Below, one piece after another: positions 49,495-57,887 of a stretch of 64,000 bases of DNA. How positions within the stretch are numbered: the first letter of the stretch is position 1; each line of letters starts with the position of its first letter. A program made the translations under genes and the position numbers. The notes beneath the pieces are model-generated. The model saw only the letters and a program-made list of their open reading frames with translations. It was not told where the DNA came from and made no database searches. Source of the DNA: Acinetobacter kookii (GTDB lineage: Bacteria > Pseudomonadota > Gammaproteobacteria > Pseudomonadales > Moraxellaceae); assembly GCF_900096895.1 (NCBI RefSeq), contig NZ_FMYO01000008.1:62001-126000 (forward strand), in the 5' to 3' direction.

Positions 49495-49507
49495 AACAGT
49501 GTTACTC
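49495..49507. repeat. Inverted repeat in the ompR-envZ gap
   Basis: GTAACAGTGTTAC: six-base arms around a central G, near a further AGTAAC. It lies in the 261-base non-coding gap between the two genes, about 115 bases before envZ. It could be an operator or part of a processing structure; unassigned. Confidence 0.4.
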
Positions 49508-49621
49508 ATTTTTAAAAAAAGTAACTTAAGCAAATCCTTCAATTGAATGTCAAAGCAGTAAGACTCAGCCAAGAACATCACTGCCGATTTTCAAAAATAA
49601 AAATGTCCACAGGAATCCGGT

Positions 49622-51082
49622 GTGAAACTCGACCCCATCGACCCACAAAAATTTACTGATTACGAAGCTTATTCGGAAAAGAAGCGCACCCGCTCGGAAC
49701 GCTTTCTGGATAAGATCAAGCCGCGTTCTGCTGCAATGCGTACCACTGTGCTCGTGTTATTCGTGGTATTTTTCAGTTTATTTATGTCGTTGTGGTTCTT
49801 CTGGCGTACGCTTTACCTTCCTGAAATTCAGCAGCATGCCCGCTATTTAGGGGTCGAACTGGAAATTCTGAATAATCCTGACTTACGTATTTTTCATAAT
49901 AATGCCGAAGTAGATGCCGATTTATGGCTCAAAAATCGGGTGGGCATTGAATATATTACCAATCCGGCCGAATATCCTCGGGTTAAGGACAAGGTGATTG
50001 CCGAGTTTTTTACCAATCAAATAGAAAAAAAGCTGGCAAAAGAACTGAAAGTTGAAAATGTAACGGTCTATTTCCAGTTTAAACCCAGTCCCCGCATCTG
50101 GATTCAAACTCCGGAAATGAACGGACATTGGGTCCGTGAACCCTTAAAAACCTATGCCAACTATAGTCCCGAACTGATCTATGGCTGGTTATTGGGTGTG
50201 CCACTGATTGCCGCTGCCATCATTTTAACGCTGGTTCGCCAGTTAAACCGCCCGCTTCGCCGTTTGCAGGATGCAGCTAACAGCTATAGTAAAACCGGCT
50301 CTGCACCCTATCTGGAAACCAATCATGGACCGCAAGAGATTCGTGAAGTCAATCAGGCCTTCAATCAGATGATTTATACGCTGGACCAGACTGAACGCGA
50401 CCGCCGCATTATGTTGGCAGGTATTTCCCATGACTTGCGTACTCCCCTAACCCGCATCCGCTTAAGTGCAGAAATGATGCCTGATGATGACTTTCTGAAA
50501 GAAGGCTTCATTTATGATGTCGAAGATATGGATGCCATCCTGAACCAGTTCATCTCCTATATGCGCGATGGCTCTGATGAAGAACCTCAGGACACCGATA
50601 TCAATATGCTGCTACAGGAACTGGTCATTCAGTTCAAGCCGCTGGATATACGTTTTGAAGCTCAGGAAGTTCCAATTATTCAGGCACGTAGCCAGTCTTT
50701 AAAACGCCTGATTGGCAATCTGATTAACAACGCCAAACGCTATGGTGCCGAACCGATCGAATTATCCGCCCAAGTGGAAAACAATCACCTGCTGATTCGT
50801 GTTGCCGACCATGGCGAAGGCATTCCTGAAGACCAGATTGAAGATTTGATGCAACCTTTTGTGCGCGGCAATGAAGCCCGCACCATACAAGGAAGCGGTT
50901 TAGGTTTGGCTATTGTGAAACGTATTGTTGATCTTCATCAAGGGCAACTCAGCATCCATAATCGCCCCGAGGGTGGTTTAGAAGCGCTGATTTCTTTACC
51001 TTTACTGCATGATGAAGTTGAGGAAAATATACCGCAAGGGGCTTTAGAAAAAATTAAGCAAACGATTACTGGACACTTTTAA
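49622..51082 (+). CDS. envZ: Sensor histidine kinase EnvZ
   Basis: A 486-residue inner-membrane kinase/phosphatase acting on OmpR. Membrane segments at about 44-65 and 185-205 frame a periplasmic domain. HAMP follows (RQLNRPLRRLQDAANSYSKTG). H box His270 in GISHDLRTPLTRIRLSAEM, N box NLINNAKRYG, G boxes DHGEGIPEDQ and GSGLGLAIVKRIV. GTG start with AGGAA upstream. Unlike enteric ompR-envZ, where the genes overlap, here 261 bases separate them. Confidence 0.95.
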   Translation: MKLDPIDPQKFTDYEAYSEKKRTRSERFLDKIKPRSAAMRTTVLVLFVVFFSLFMSLWFFWRTLYLPEIQQHARYLGVELEILNNPDLRIFHNNAEVDADLWLKNRVGIEYITNPAEYPRVKDKVIAEFFTNQIEKKLAKELKVENVTVYFQFKPSPRIWIQTPEMNGHWVREPLKTYANYSPELIYGWLLGVPLIAAAIILTLVRQLNRPLRRLQDAANSYSKTGSAPYLETNHGPQEIREVNQAFNQMIYTLDQTERDRRIMLAGISHDLRTPLTRIRLSAEMMPDDDFLKEGFIYDVEDMDAILNQFISYMRDGSDEEPQDTDINMLLQELVIQFKPLDIRFEAQEVPIIQARSQSLKRLIGNLINNAKRYGAEPIELSAQVENNHLLIRVADHGEGIPEDQIEDLMQPFVRGNEARTIQGSGLGLAIVKRIVDLHQGQLSIHNRPEGGLEALISLPLLHDEVEENIPQGALEKIKQTITGHF

Positions 51083-51087
51083 GCACT

Positions 51088-51127
51088 GGTTAATTATTCA
51101 ACAAACGGTTTTGTTTAATGATTAACC
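51088..51127 (+). terminator. Long hairpin after envZ (terminator-like)
   Basis: 18-bp nearly perfect stem (GGTTAATTATTCAACAAA with one mismatch, CGGT loop). The T run (GGTTTTT) comes five bases after the stem, so termination may be partial. Confidence 0.55.
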
Positions 51128-51242
51128 CCCTGGTTTTTACATTATTAAAATCAATAGATTAAAAACCATAAAAAATCGTTATACCCACATTTTCTCAAAA
51201 AATTAGACCTTAGCCTAACAGGCATGCACAATTTGTTTTTTG

Positions 51243-51258
51243 GACGGTACAATCCGTC
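51243..51258 (+). promoter_or_regulatory. TACAAT -10 box inside a GACGG/CCGTC dyad
   Basis: GACGG-TACAAT-CCGTC, 30 bases before the CoA-transferase ATG. The position fits a -10 element whose flanks form an inverted repeat; a repressor site is possible. No clear -35. Confidence 0.35.
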
Positions 51259-51287
51259 TAGTTTTGAACAAGAATTGAGCGTAAACC

Positions 51288-52805
51288 ATGTCTTTAGATC
51301 GTATTCGTTTAGCGTCACTTCATGACAAAGTCATGAGCGCAGAACAAGCTGCTACTTTTATCCAAGATGGTATGACTGTAGGTATGAGTGGATTTACTCG
51401 TGCAGGTGAAGCAAAAGCTGTTCCTCTGGCACTGGTAAAACAGGCTCAAACCAACCCTTTAAAAATTACTTTAATTACAGGCGCAAGTCTGGGTAACGAT
51501 TTAGACAAACAGTTGACTGAAGCTGGTGTACTCGCTCGTCGTTTACCATTCCAAGTAGATAACACGTTACGTAAAGCCATTAACAAAGGCGAAGTAATGT
51601 TCATCGATCAGCATTTGTCTGAAACTGTTGAACAAATGCGTAACCAACAACTTAAGAAGCCAGATGTGGCTGTTATTGAAGCTGTTGCCATTACTGAAGA
51701 TGGCGGCATCATTCCAACCACGTCTGTAGGTAACTCTGCTAGCTTTGCAATTTTTGCTGAAAAAGTGATTGTAGAAATCAACACCAACTTAAGCCCTGCT
51801 TTTGAAGGTTTACATGACATCTACATTCCAACGTATCGTCCGACCCGTCAGCCAATTCCTTTGACCAAGGTGGATGAACGTATTGGTACTCAAGCGATCA
51901 ATATCGATCCATCAAAAATCGTTGGTATTGTATTCAACAGCGAATTGCATGATTCTCCATCTACCGTGACTGCACCGGATGATGAAACTCAAGGTATTGC
52001 GAACCACTTGATCGCATTCTTTGAAAAAGAAGTGGCTGAAGGCCGTCTTCCATCTAACCTTGGCCCATTACAGGCAGGTATCGGTTCGATTGCCAACGCT
52101 GTATTGACCGGTTTGAAAGATTCAAACTTCGAAGACTTGATCATGTACTCTGAAGTACTTCAAGACTGTACTTTCGAATTGATTGACGCTGGCAAAATGA
52201 AATTTGCTTCAGGTTCTTCAATTACCCTTTCTGCTAAATATGGCGAAAAGGTATTTAACAACCTTGAACAATACAAAGACAAACTTGTATTACGTCCGCA
52301 AGAAATTTCCAACCACCCTGAATTAGTTCGTCGTCTCGGCATCATCGGTATCAACACTGCATTAGAGTTCGATATTTACGGTAACGTAAACTCAACTCAC
52401 GTATGCGGTACCAAAATGATGAACGGTATTGGCGGTTCAGGTGACTTCGCACGTAATGCCCACTTGGCAATTTTCGTGACCAAGTCGATTGCTAAAGGTG
52501 GCGACATTTCTTCTGTTGTTCCATTTGCCTCTCACGTTGACCATGCTGAACACGACGTAGACATTCTGGTGACTGAACAGGGTCTTGCTGACTTACGTGG
52601 TCTGGCACCTCGTGAACGTGCTCGTGCGATTATCGACAACTGTGCACACCCAATGTACCGTGATGCCCTGAACGATTACTTTGCTCGTGCATGTGAAAAA
52701 GGCGGTCAAACTCCACACATCTTGCGTGAAGCATTGTCTTGGCACAGCAACTTTGAAGAGACTGGCCATATGCTGACTGCTCAGGCTGAAGCCAAAAGCG
52801 CTTAA
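51288..52805 (+). CDS. Acetyl-CoA hydrolase/transferase (succinyl-CoA:acetate CoA-transferase type)
   Basis: A 505-residue cytoplasmic family I CoA-transferase that moves CoA between acetate and succinate (or hydrolyses acetyl-CoA). N-terminal domain with TVGMSGFTRAGEAKAVPLAL, and C-terminal domain with NGIGGSGDFARNAHLAIFVT and VDHAEHDVDILVTEQGLADLRGLAPRERA, the region holding the catalytic Glu in this family. Full length. Codon use resembles a highly expressed gene (consistent preferred codons). Monocistronic, with its own terminator. Confidence 0.92.
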   Translation: MSLDRIRLASLHDKVMSAEQAATFIQDGMTVGMSGFTRAGEAKAVPLALVKQAQTNPLKITLITGASLGNDLDKQLTEAGVLARRLPFQVDNTLRKAINKGEVMFIDQHLSETVEQMRNQQLKKPDVAVIEAVAITEDGGIIPTTSVGNSASFAIFAEKVIVEINTNLSPAFEGLHDIYIPTYRPTRQPIPLTKVDERIGTQAINIDPSKIVGIVFNSELHDSPSTVTAPDDETQGIANHLIAFFEKEVAEGRLPSNLGPLQAGIGSIANAVLTGLKDSNFEDLIMYSEVLQDCTFELIDAGKMKFASGSSITLSAKYGEKVFNNLEQYKDKLVLRPQEISNHPELVRRLGIIGINTALEFDIYGNVNSTHVCGTKMMNGIGGSGDFARNAHLAIFVTKSIAKGGDISSVVPFASHVDHAEHDVDILVTEQGLADLRGLAPRERARAIIDNCAHPMYRDALNDYFARACEKGGQTPHILREALSWHSNFEETGHMLTAQAEAKSA

Positions 52806-52828
52806 TCGCCCTACAGCTGCATGATATT

Positions 52829-52858
52829 AAAAAAGCGTACTTCGGTACGCTTTTTTAT
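52829..52858 (+). terminator. Terminator of the CoA-transferase gene
   Basis: AAGCGTAC-TTCG-GTACGCTT hairpin with a stable UUCG loop and T6. Also suited to the convergent gene on the minus strand. Confidence 0.92.
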
Positions 52859-52905
52859 TTTAAACTGCTGCTTTATCTGATCTCCGCCCCACCAAAACTC
52901 AAAAT

Positions 52906-53670
52906 CTACAAACGCTGCTCTACAGCTTGACGATGGTGCTTTTTAATTTTTTCCATTTCCGCATTTAACTGCAACACCTGCTTATACAGGTCATTAAACT
53001 GCTTGATCGGCTGATCCTGATAAAACATAAAGGTCTTGTTCTTTTTCTCCCATTGATTGTTTTTAAGAATCTGGAATAAAGCATCTGCCTTATCTAAAAC
53101 CTGTAGCTCCAAGGCAAATAGCGCATGGGTTTGGTCACTATCCCGGCTTTCACGCAAGCTATCGGTTAACTGATGCCGGAGATGCGATTTAATGGATAAC
53201 TGTTTAGCCCGCGCCAAGGTATTTTCTTCACGCTGCAAGGTTTGTTGCTGATAGCGCTTCGCGAGTAGATGCGCTTGCTGCAACATCTGCTCGGTTTCGG
53301 CATATTTCTGCTTGCGGTCTTGGTCTAAACGGTCGATATTTAAAAACTGATCCCAGTGAATCGCTTTCAGCTCACGTAAATACTGATTCCTTGCTTCGGC
53401 ATTCTGAATCATTTCACTCAATACAAAATCTGCCATCACTTTATAATCGCCCTGTAAACGATTATCCGAGACATTGATCTCGATTGGCTTAGACCAGTCT
53501 TGGGCCTGCTGATAAATCAGTTCAGCTTTTTCATACAATACCGTTTGGTAGCTATGCAGTTGGCTAAGCTCCTTTTGCTGGACCGAATATTGATAAAACA
53601 TCCAGCCAAATACACTGCATGTTGCCAATGCCAAGATGAGAAAAATTCTGGGCATACCAGACTCCGCCAT
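52906..53670 (-). CDS. Membrane-anchored coiled-coil protein of unknown function
   Basis: A 254-residue protein with an N-terminal membrane anchor (about residues 6-24 from this start: MPRIFLILALATCSVFGWMF) and a long, Gln/Leu/Lys-rich helical region over about 30-250, predicted as coiled coil and probably periplasmic. The TTG at 53724 would add 18 residues; AAGGCGG ahead of the ATG at 53670 decides the start. No known domain recognised. Confidence 0.7.
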   Translation of the reverse strand: MAESGMPRIFLILALATCSVFGWMFYQYSVQQKELSQLHSYQTVLYEKAELIYQQAQDWSKPIEINVSDNRLQGDYKVMADFVLSEMIQNAEARNQYLRELKAIHWDQFLNIDRLDQDRKQKYAETEQMLQQAHLLAKRYQQQTLQREENTLARAKQLSIKSHLRHQLTDSLRESRDSDQTHALFALELQVLDKADALFQILKNNQWEKKNKTFMFYQDQPIKQFNDLYKQVLQLNAEMEKIKKHHRQAVEQRL

Positions 53671-53836
53671 ACCGCCTTTTTTCACATCATAACTTGATTC
53701 AGCCTTAAATCGTTCATTTATCAAACAATAACTACATAAAACTGGCGACCTTCGCCCGGTTTTTATTCAGCATGGGTGCTTTAAATTTTAATCTCTATCC
53801 CCATCAATAGAAGCAAGAAAAGATAAGAGAACTCTC

Positions 53837-54538
53837 ATGCGCGTAGATATTTGGTCAGATGTGGTTTGCCCATTTTGTTATATTGGTAAAAAACGTCTGG
53901 AAGCTGCTGCTGAACAGGCAGGTTTGGAACTTGAAGTCCATTGGCACAGCTATGAACTTGACCCGGAAGCGCCTGTTCGTCAGGAAGTATCCAACTCTGA
54001 GCGTCTGGCGCAAAAATACGGCCGTACCCTGGCTGAAGTTGAAGAAATGCAGCGCAATATTGCCGCAATGGCTGCAGAAGAAGGCATTCAATTCAATTGG
54101 GAAAATGCCAACTCAGGCAACACCTTTAATGCTCACCGTATTATTCATTTGGCACAAAGCAAAGGCTTGGGTTCCGAGGCCAAAGAAGCCTTTTTCTATA
54201 GCTATATGACCCAAGGCTTAGCTATTGGTGAACGCGAGACCCTGGAAGATGTCGCAGCCCGCATAGGCTTAAATCCGGTTGAAGTAGACGATGTGCTCAA
54301 TTCAGAAGAATTTGCAGATTTTGTTAAATTTGATGAAGAAGTGGCACGTGACCAGTTGAAAGTGACCGGGGTACCCTTCTTTGTGTTTGATCAACGGATC
54401 GCCCTCGCGGGTGCACAGCCACGTGAAGTATTTTTACAGGTCATGGAAAAAGCGCTTGAAGCACCTCAACAGGCCAACCCACCCGCTGAAGACACGGCCA
54501 TCTGTAAAGAAGACAGCTGTGATGTTCCGGAAAAATAA
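53837..54538 (+). CDS. DsbA-family thioredoxin-like oxidoreductase (FrnE-like)
   Basis: A 233-residue cytoplasmic (no signal peptide) thioredoxin-fold protein with helical insert. Active-site CPFC at residues 11-14 (WSDVVCPFCYIG), cis-Pro loop VTGVPFFVFD (about 175), and SGNTFNAHRIIHLA of the FrnE group. A second Cys pair near the C-terminus (ICKEDSC) is unusual enough to note and could be a regulatory or resolving pair. FrnE homologues have roles in oxidative stress; role here is inferred. Confidence 0.9.
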   Translation: MRVDIWSDVVCPFCYIGKKRLEAAAEQAGLELEVHWHSYELDPEAPVRQEVSNSERLAQKYGRTLAEVEEMQRNIAAMAAEEGIQFNWENANSGNTFNAHRIIHLAQSKGLGSEAKEAFFYSYMTQGLAIGERETLEDVAARIGLNPVEVDDVLNSEEFADFVKFDEEVARDQLKVTGVPFFVFDQRIALAGAQPREVFLQVMEKALEAPQQANPPAEDTAICKEDSCDVPEK

Positions 54539-54566
54539 GCTGAAGTCTTAAGTACAACAAATCAAT

Positions 54567-54596
54567 AAAAATCCCCAAAGTTTGGGGATTTTTTTA
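54567..54596 (+). terminator. Terminator of the FrnE-like gene
   Basis: AAATCCCCAAA-GTTTGGGGATTT stem followed by T7. Confidence 0.9.
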
Positions 54597-54704
54597 TTTT
54601 AAGATTCATTAGACTTTTTTCATAAATTCCCTTTATTTCTCCCTGTGGGAGAAAAATAAACAGGGTGTAAACAATTATGAAAGAAGTCTATTTATCTATT
54701 CAAT

Positions 54705-54905
54705 TTAATCCACCAAGAAGCTGATTTTTAAATTCACCCGATATTCTGTAATTTTGTTGTCCTTAATCACCACTTTTTGTTCATTAATCCATGCACCCTG
54801 TACATTTTTAACTGTTTCGGTGACTTTCTCTATGCCACTTTGAATAGCATCTTCAAAACTTTTATTACTGCTTGAATTTACTTCAACCACTTTTGCGATA
54901 GCCAT
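54705..54905 (-). CDS. Dodecin
   Basis: A 66-residue flavin-binding dodecin, which assembles into a dodecameric shell storing FMN/riboflavin-type flavins. Sequence MAIAKVVEVNSSSNKSFEDA, then GIEKVTETVKNVQGAWINEQKV with the flavin-stacking Trp, and TEYRVNLKISFLVD at the C-terminus. ATG at 54905 with GAGGTG six bases upstream; three-residue longer frame rejected. Monocistronic. Confidence 0.93.
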   Translation of the reverse strand: MAIAKVVEVNSSSNKSFEDAIQSGIEKVTETVKNVQGAWINEQKVVIKDNKITEYRVNLKISFLVD

Positions 54906-55146
54906 TGTTTTCACCTCGGGTTTTATTATTTTGAGTTCAGATCATAGGATATTTTCCAGACAAAAAAGTGAGTTTTAACATTACGGCGCAAAAACTTACA
55001 GCTGGGTCACAATACCCATACTTGCTTTAAGGTTCTTACAAAAGACAACTTATCTATACAAGGCTTGGACACAATTAAAGGCGCAATTCGCTAGGCTAAT
55101 ATGCGGAATATCCCCGTTCCTAATCATGAAACTTTTAGAGGTAAAT

Positions 55147-55362
55147 ATGAATACTGATATACAAGATCCTATGGTTGATACCAGCCATGACCAAAACACA
55201 TCTACAAAATCTCCTTTTTCACCCACCCTCAAAGGGGTGCTGATTGGCGCAGTGGCGGGTAGTGTGTTGCCGGTTTTCGGTACGTTTAGTGGTGCCATTA
55301 TTGGAGGAGTCGCCGGAAAGGTTTACGAAAAAAAATACCAGAATAAATGCCATGCAAGATAA
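55147..55362 (+). CDS. Small glycine-zipper membrane protein
   Basis: A 71-residue protein: Asp/Thr/Ser-rich N-terminus (1-28), then a hydrophobic hairpin with glycine-zipper spacing (GVLIGAVAGSVLPVFGTFSG, GAIIGGVAGKVYE), and a basic tail. AGAGG precedes the ATG at 55147; the seven extra residues of the longer frame have no ribosome-binding site. Resembles glycine-zipper membrane peptides in general; function unknown. Confidence 0.68.
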   Translation: MNTDIQDPMVDTSHDQNTSTKSPFSPTLKGVLIGAVAGSVLPVFGTFSGAIIGGVAGKVYEKKYQNKCHAR

Positions 55363-55385
55363 TTTTTTTATATTTTCAAGGCAGT

Positions 55386-55417
55386 TAAGACAGACTGTTC
55401 ATCGACAGTCTGTCTTA
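55386..55417. repeat. 13-bp inverted repeat downstream of the glycine-zipper gene
   Basis: TAAGACAGACTGT and ACAGTCTGTCTTA, six-base loop, perfect arms, followed by a mini hairpin AGAG-CAAAA-ACTCT but no T run. May act as an mRNA 3' stabiliser or inefficient terminator, or bind a regulator. Confidence 0.6.
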
Positions 55418-55602
55418 GAGCAAAAACTCTAAATAAATGATTTATATAATAATTTAAACTCACCATTCATCTTTTTCCACTCTCCCCTCCTTACTTTGTT
55501 CAATCACTTCTTGATATCATTCACATGAAATTTATTTTTTATTTCTCTCCTTGCCTGCTTCATTTTTGAATGAACCAGACATCCTTTCACTAAAGGAAAA
55601 TG

Positions 55603-55773
55603 ATGATGAACGTGATTAAATCTCTCCTGGCTGTTGCTGTTGTGGCTTGCTCTGCCCATGTTTCTGCTCAATTTGTTTACACTCCCGATTTTCCTGTTAA
55701 AAAAGCAGCTAAAATCTTGAATGCTGAACAAAAAGCGCCAGCTGCTGAAGCTGCATCTAAAACAGCTGCCTGA
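55603..55773 (+). CDS. Small secreted protein, 56 residues
   Basis: Starts with one of three tandem ATG codons (55600, 55603, 55606); 55603 is six bases after GGA in AAAGGAA. Protein MMNVIKSLLAVAVVACSAHVSA|QFVY..., with a Sec signal of about 22 residues, then a 34-residue mature part rich in Ala and Lys. Cys16 within VVAC could also be read as a lipobox. A terminator follows 19 bases after the stop. No recognised family. Confidence 0.7.
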   Translation: MMNVIKSLLAVAVVACSAHVSAQFVYTPDFPVKKAAKILNAEQKAPAAEAASKTAA

Positions 55774-55791
55774 CCGGCCCTAAAAGTCCAT

Positions 55792-55827
55792 AAAAAAACC
55801 AGAAGCGATTCGTTTCTGGTTTTTTTA
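55792..55827 (+). terminator. Terminator after the small secreted protein gene
   Basis: ACCAGAA / TTCTGGT stem extended by a GCG..CGT inner part, flanked by A7 and T7. Confidence 0.88.
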
Positions 55828-56116
55828 TGAGTATAAATTCGCAGTTTATTTTTCAGCTTCTGCTCAGGCAGAACATCGTTTTGCTCTGTCATTTCATCCT
55901 TTTCTTTTTCGAAACAATAGAACAGCTAAAACCGGATCACAGAATTCTCCCCTCCCTTCTGCCAAAAAAATTGCTTATTTTTTATTTAAAATTTACATTT
56001 TTTGCAAATTATGTCTATAAATGCTCAAAAACTGACATTTTTTTTCATGTTTTTTTTTACTAAATACATATAATCAAAGGAATTAAATAAATAATTCACT
56101 TTATAAACGTGTGCAT
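55828..56116. other. AT-rich non-coding stretch
   Basis: About 290 very AT-rich bases between the terminator and the 59-residue ORF. Two overlapping frames exist (one on each strand), but neither looks coding. Presumably carries the promoter of the 56-58 kb genes. Confidence 0.45.
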
Positions 56117-56296
56117 ATGCAAGAACTTCAAGCGCTGATTCAAGGCAAGATTCCTCCGCAAACGATCAAAATCGATAAATTGATCATGCTTGCCGAGCAT
56201 TACTCTCAGCCCACGTCGGCAGAATATAAGTTACTTGAACTCGCGATTAATATCGTATTGGCAAGTTATTTAGAAAAAGCTCAAAAGCATCTCTAG
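56117..56296 (+). CDS. Small conserved-looking helical protein, unknown
   Basis: A 59-residue protein from ATG 56117 (GTG 56111 is also possible), acidic/amphipathic helices MQELQALIQGKIPPQTI, then IDKLIMLAEHYSQP and a Leu/Ala-rich C-terminal helix. No clear ribosome-binding site. It ends 15 bases before the 496-residue gene, so the two are likely co-transcribed. Function unknown. Confidence 0.6.
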   Translation: MQELQALIQGKIPPQTIKIDKLIMLAEHYSQPTSAEYKLLELAINIVLASYLEKAQKHL

Positions 56297-56311
56297 AAGT
56301 GAGGTCTGCAC

Positions 56312-57802
56312 ATGAATGTCCTAGAAAAAGCCAAGCTGATTCAAGAGTTAAATCAACTCATCGAGGGGTTGGAACAACGTTCCCTGTCTTTCTTTGAAAT
56401 TGCCCGCTCAAAAGCACGGATAAAAGACATTTTTGCTTTATGTGATGAACCGATTTTTAAAAAACAGGTTTTACAATTTAAATCTCACATCCAACCTGAA
56501 AAAGCAGCCACAGATTTCGCCGCTAAGACCTTGTTTCAGCTCTCTTTTCGCGGCGTATTTCAGCAAGACAAAGCGCTAGAGCAGGCCCTTTATCAATATC
56601 CGGATTATGGTTGGGCTATTTTGTATGATCCCCAACTCGGCTGGCAAATCTGGTTAATCCCCGCAGCAAATCGTACGGCCCTGATCAGTGAATGGGATAA
56701 TCTGGAGAATGCCTATCACTGGATGTTGCAGCAACAGCAAGACTATGGCTGCCTAAAAACAGACTACGAACTCAAACAGATTGATAATTTGATTGTACCC
56801 AAGCTAACAAATGTTTTAACCGAGACCGAAATCACACTAAACACCTCTGCGGATGAGCTTCAAAACATGGCTCAAAATGAACCATCCAATTCAATGGATG
56901 TATCCACGGCTGGGGTGTATTCCGCTCAAGAACCAATAGCCACTGATGCATCTGCACAGCAAAACCAGCAGCCAATCTGGACCCAAAAAAAATCTTCTAT
57001 CGTCACAGAACCCGAGCTGCCGATTGTTGCCTCGCCGCCTGCCGAGACCGATGCAGAGAATACTGCGCTTCTGTCATCTATCACCAAAGATGTTCCAGAA
57101 ACCCTGCAACTCAATCAATATGTCGCCTCTATTCATGCGCTGCCTAGCGAAGAAGCCTCGTTACAACAGCTATATCGTTTAGAAATTCCCAGCCTGCCGG
57201 AACTTGCCCCATATCTAGATATACTGGTGCATGCTGCAAATCTGGAAAACTGGCAGCATCACCCGGTTTACCTGGCAGAGCAGATCAATCAGCACGGTGG
57301 TTTTGTTCGATATGTGGCATTACTGGGGGCAGAAAATCAAACCCAGGCCATGCGGTTAATGCAATTATTGAATGCGCCTTACCAACACGCCATGGCTGCA
57401 ATCAGGCAGATGAGCTGGATAGACTTGGCCGATCGTTTGAGCTCTCTTGAATCCCTGTTTGATGCCTATACACATAAAGCCATTCGCATCTGGAATGATG
57501 AAAACTATATGTCCTTTATTCCTGCACAACTGATTCAAACCCAAAAAATTATTCAATTTGATGAAAGTGTCGCCAATATTCAAACACCGCTACTTTTACT
57601 GAAAGAACGGCAGAAGATACGGATTATTCATGGGCAAAAACGTTTAGCCCTCTCACCGACCGAATCGGCTTATCCTTATTTTTTATTGGAACGTCATCAC
57701 GGTATTAGCTGGCAAATGATTCAGATGATTATTGCCCAATTCAGGTCTCCGATTAATTGCCGGGAATTATATAAAGAGATTCAAAAACATATTTCAGATT
57801 AA
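56312..57802 (+). CDS. Unknown 496-residue protein with disordered middle
   Basis: Three parts are visible: an N-terminal helical/beta region (1-170) containing PDYGWAILYDPQLGWQIWLIPA; a Thr/Ser/Pro/Glu/Gln-rich, likely disordered linker (about 170-265); and a C-terminal region (270-496) with HPVYLAEQINQHGG, LLLLKERQKIRIIHGQKRLAL and WQMIQMIIAQFRSP. The IRIIHGQKRL stretch is loosely ParB/Srx-like, but I would not assign it. No membrane segment or signal. GAGG precedes the ATG. Together with the upstream small gene and the downstream barrel gene it forms an unannotated cluster. Confidence 0.75.
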   Translation: MNVLEKAKLIQELNQLIEGLEQRSLSFFEIARSKARIKDIFALCDEPIFKKQVLQFKSHIQPEKAATDFAAKTLFQLSFRGVFQQDKALEQALYQYPDYGWAILYDPQLGWQIWLIPAANRTALISEWDNLENAYHWMLQQQQDYGCLKTDYELKQIDNLIVPKLTNVLTETEITLNTSADELQNMAQNEPSNSMDVSTAGVYSAQEPIATDASAQQNQQPIWTQKKSSIVTEPELPIVASPPAETDAENTALLSSITKDVPETLQLNQYVASIHALPSEEASLQQLYRLEIPSLPELAPYLDILVHAANLENWQHHPVYLAEQINQHGGFVRYVALLGAENQTQAMRLMQLLNAPYQHAMAAIRQMSWIDLADRLSSLESLFDAYTHKAIRIWNDENYMSFIPAQLIQTQKIIQFDESVANIQTPLLLLKERQKIRIIHGQKRLALSPTESAYPYFLLERHHGISWQMIQMIIAQFRSPINCRELYKEIQKHISD

Positions 57803-57887
57803 GTTTTTATTTTTTGTAGCAAAAGCTTGCTTTTTGGTCCTGATTTTTACCAGACTACTGATTATCAAATAATATAAGAGCAAGGAT

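Noticed and set aside
55677..55892. 71-codon minus-strand ORF over the small secreted gene and its terminator
   Set aside because: Runs through a strong terminator and mirrors the coding strand of the 56-residue gene; chance frame.
55827..56063. 78-codon plus-strand ORF after the terminator
   Set aside because: Phe/Leu/Ile-rich translation typical of AT-rich non-coding DNA, with no ribosome-binding site.
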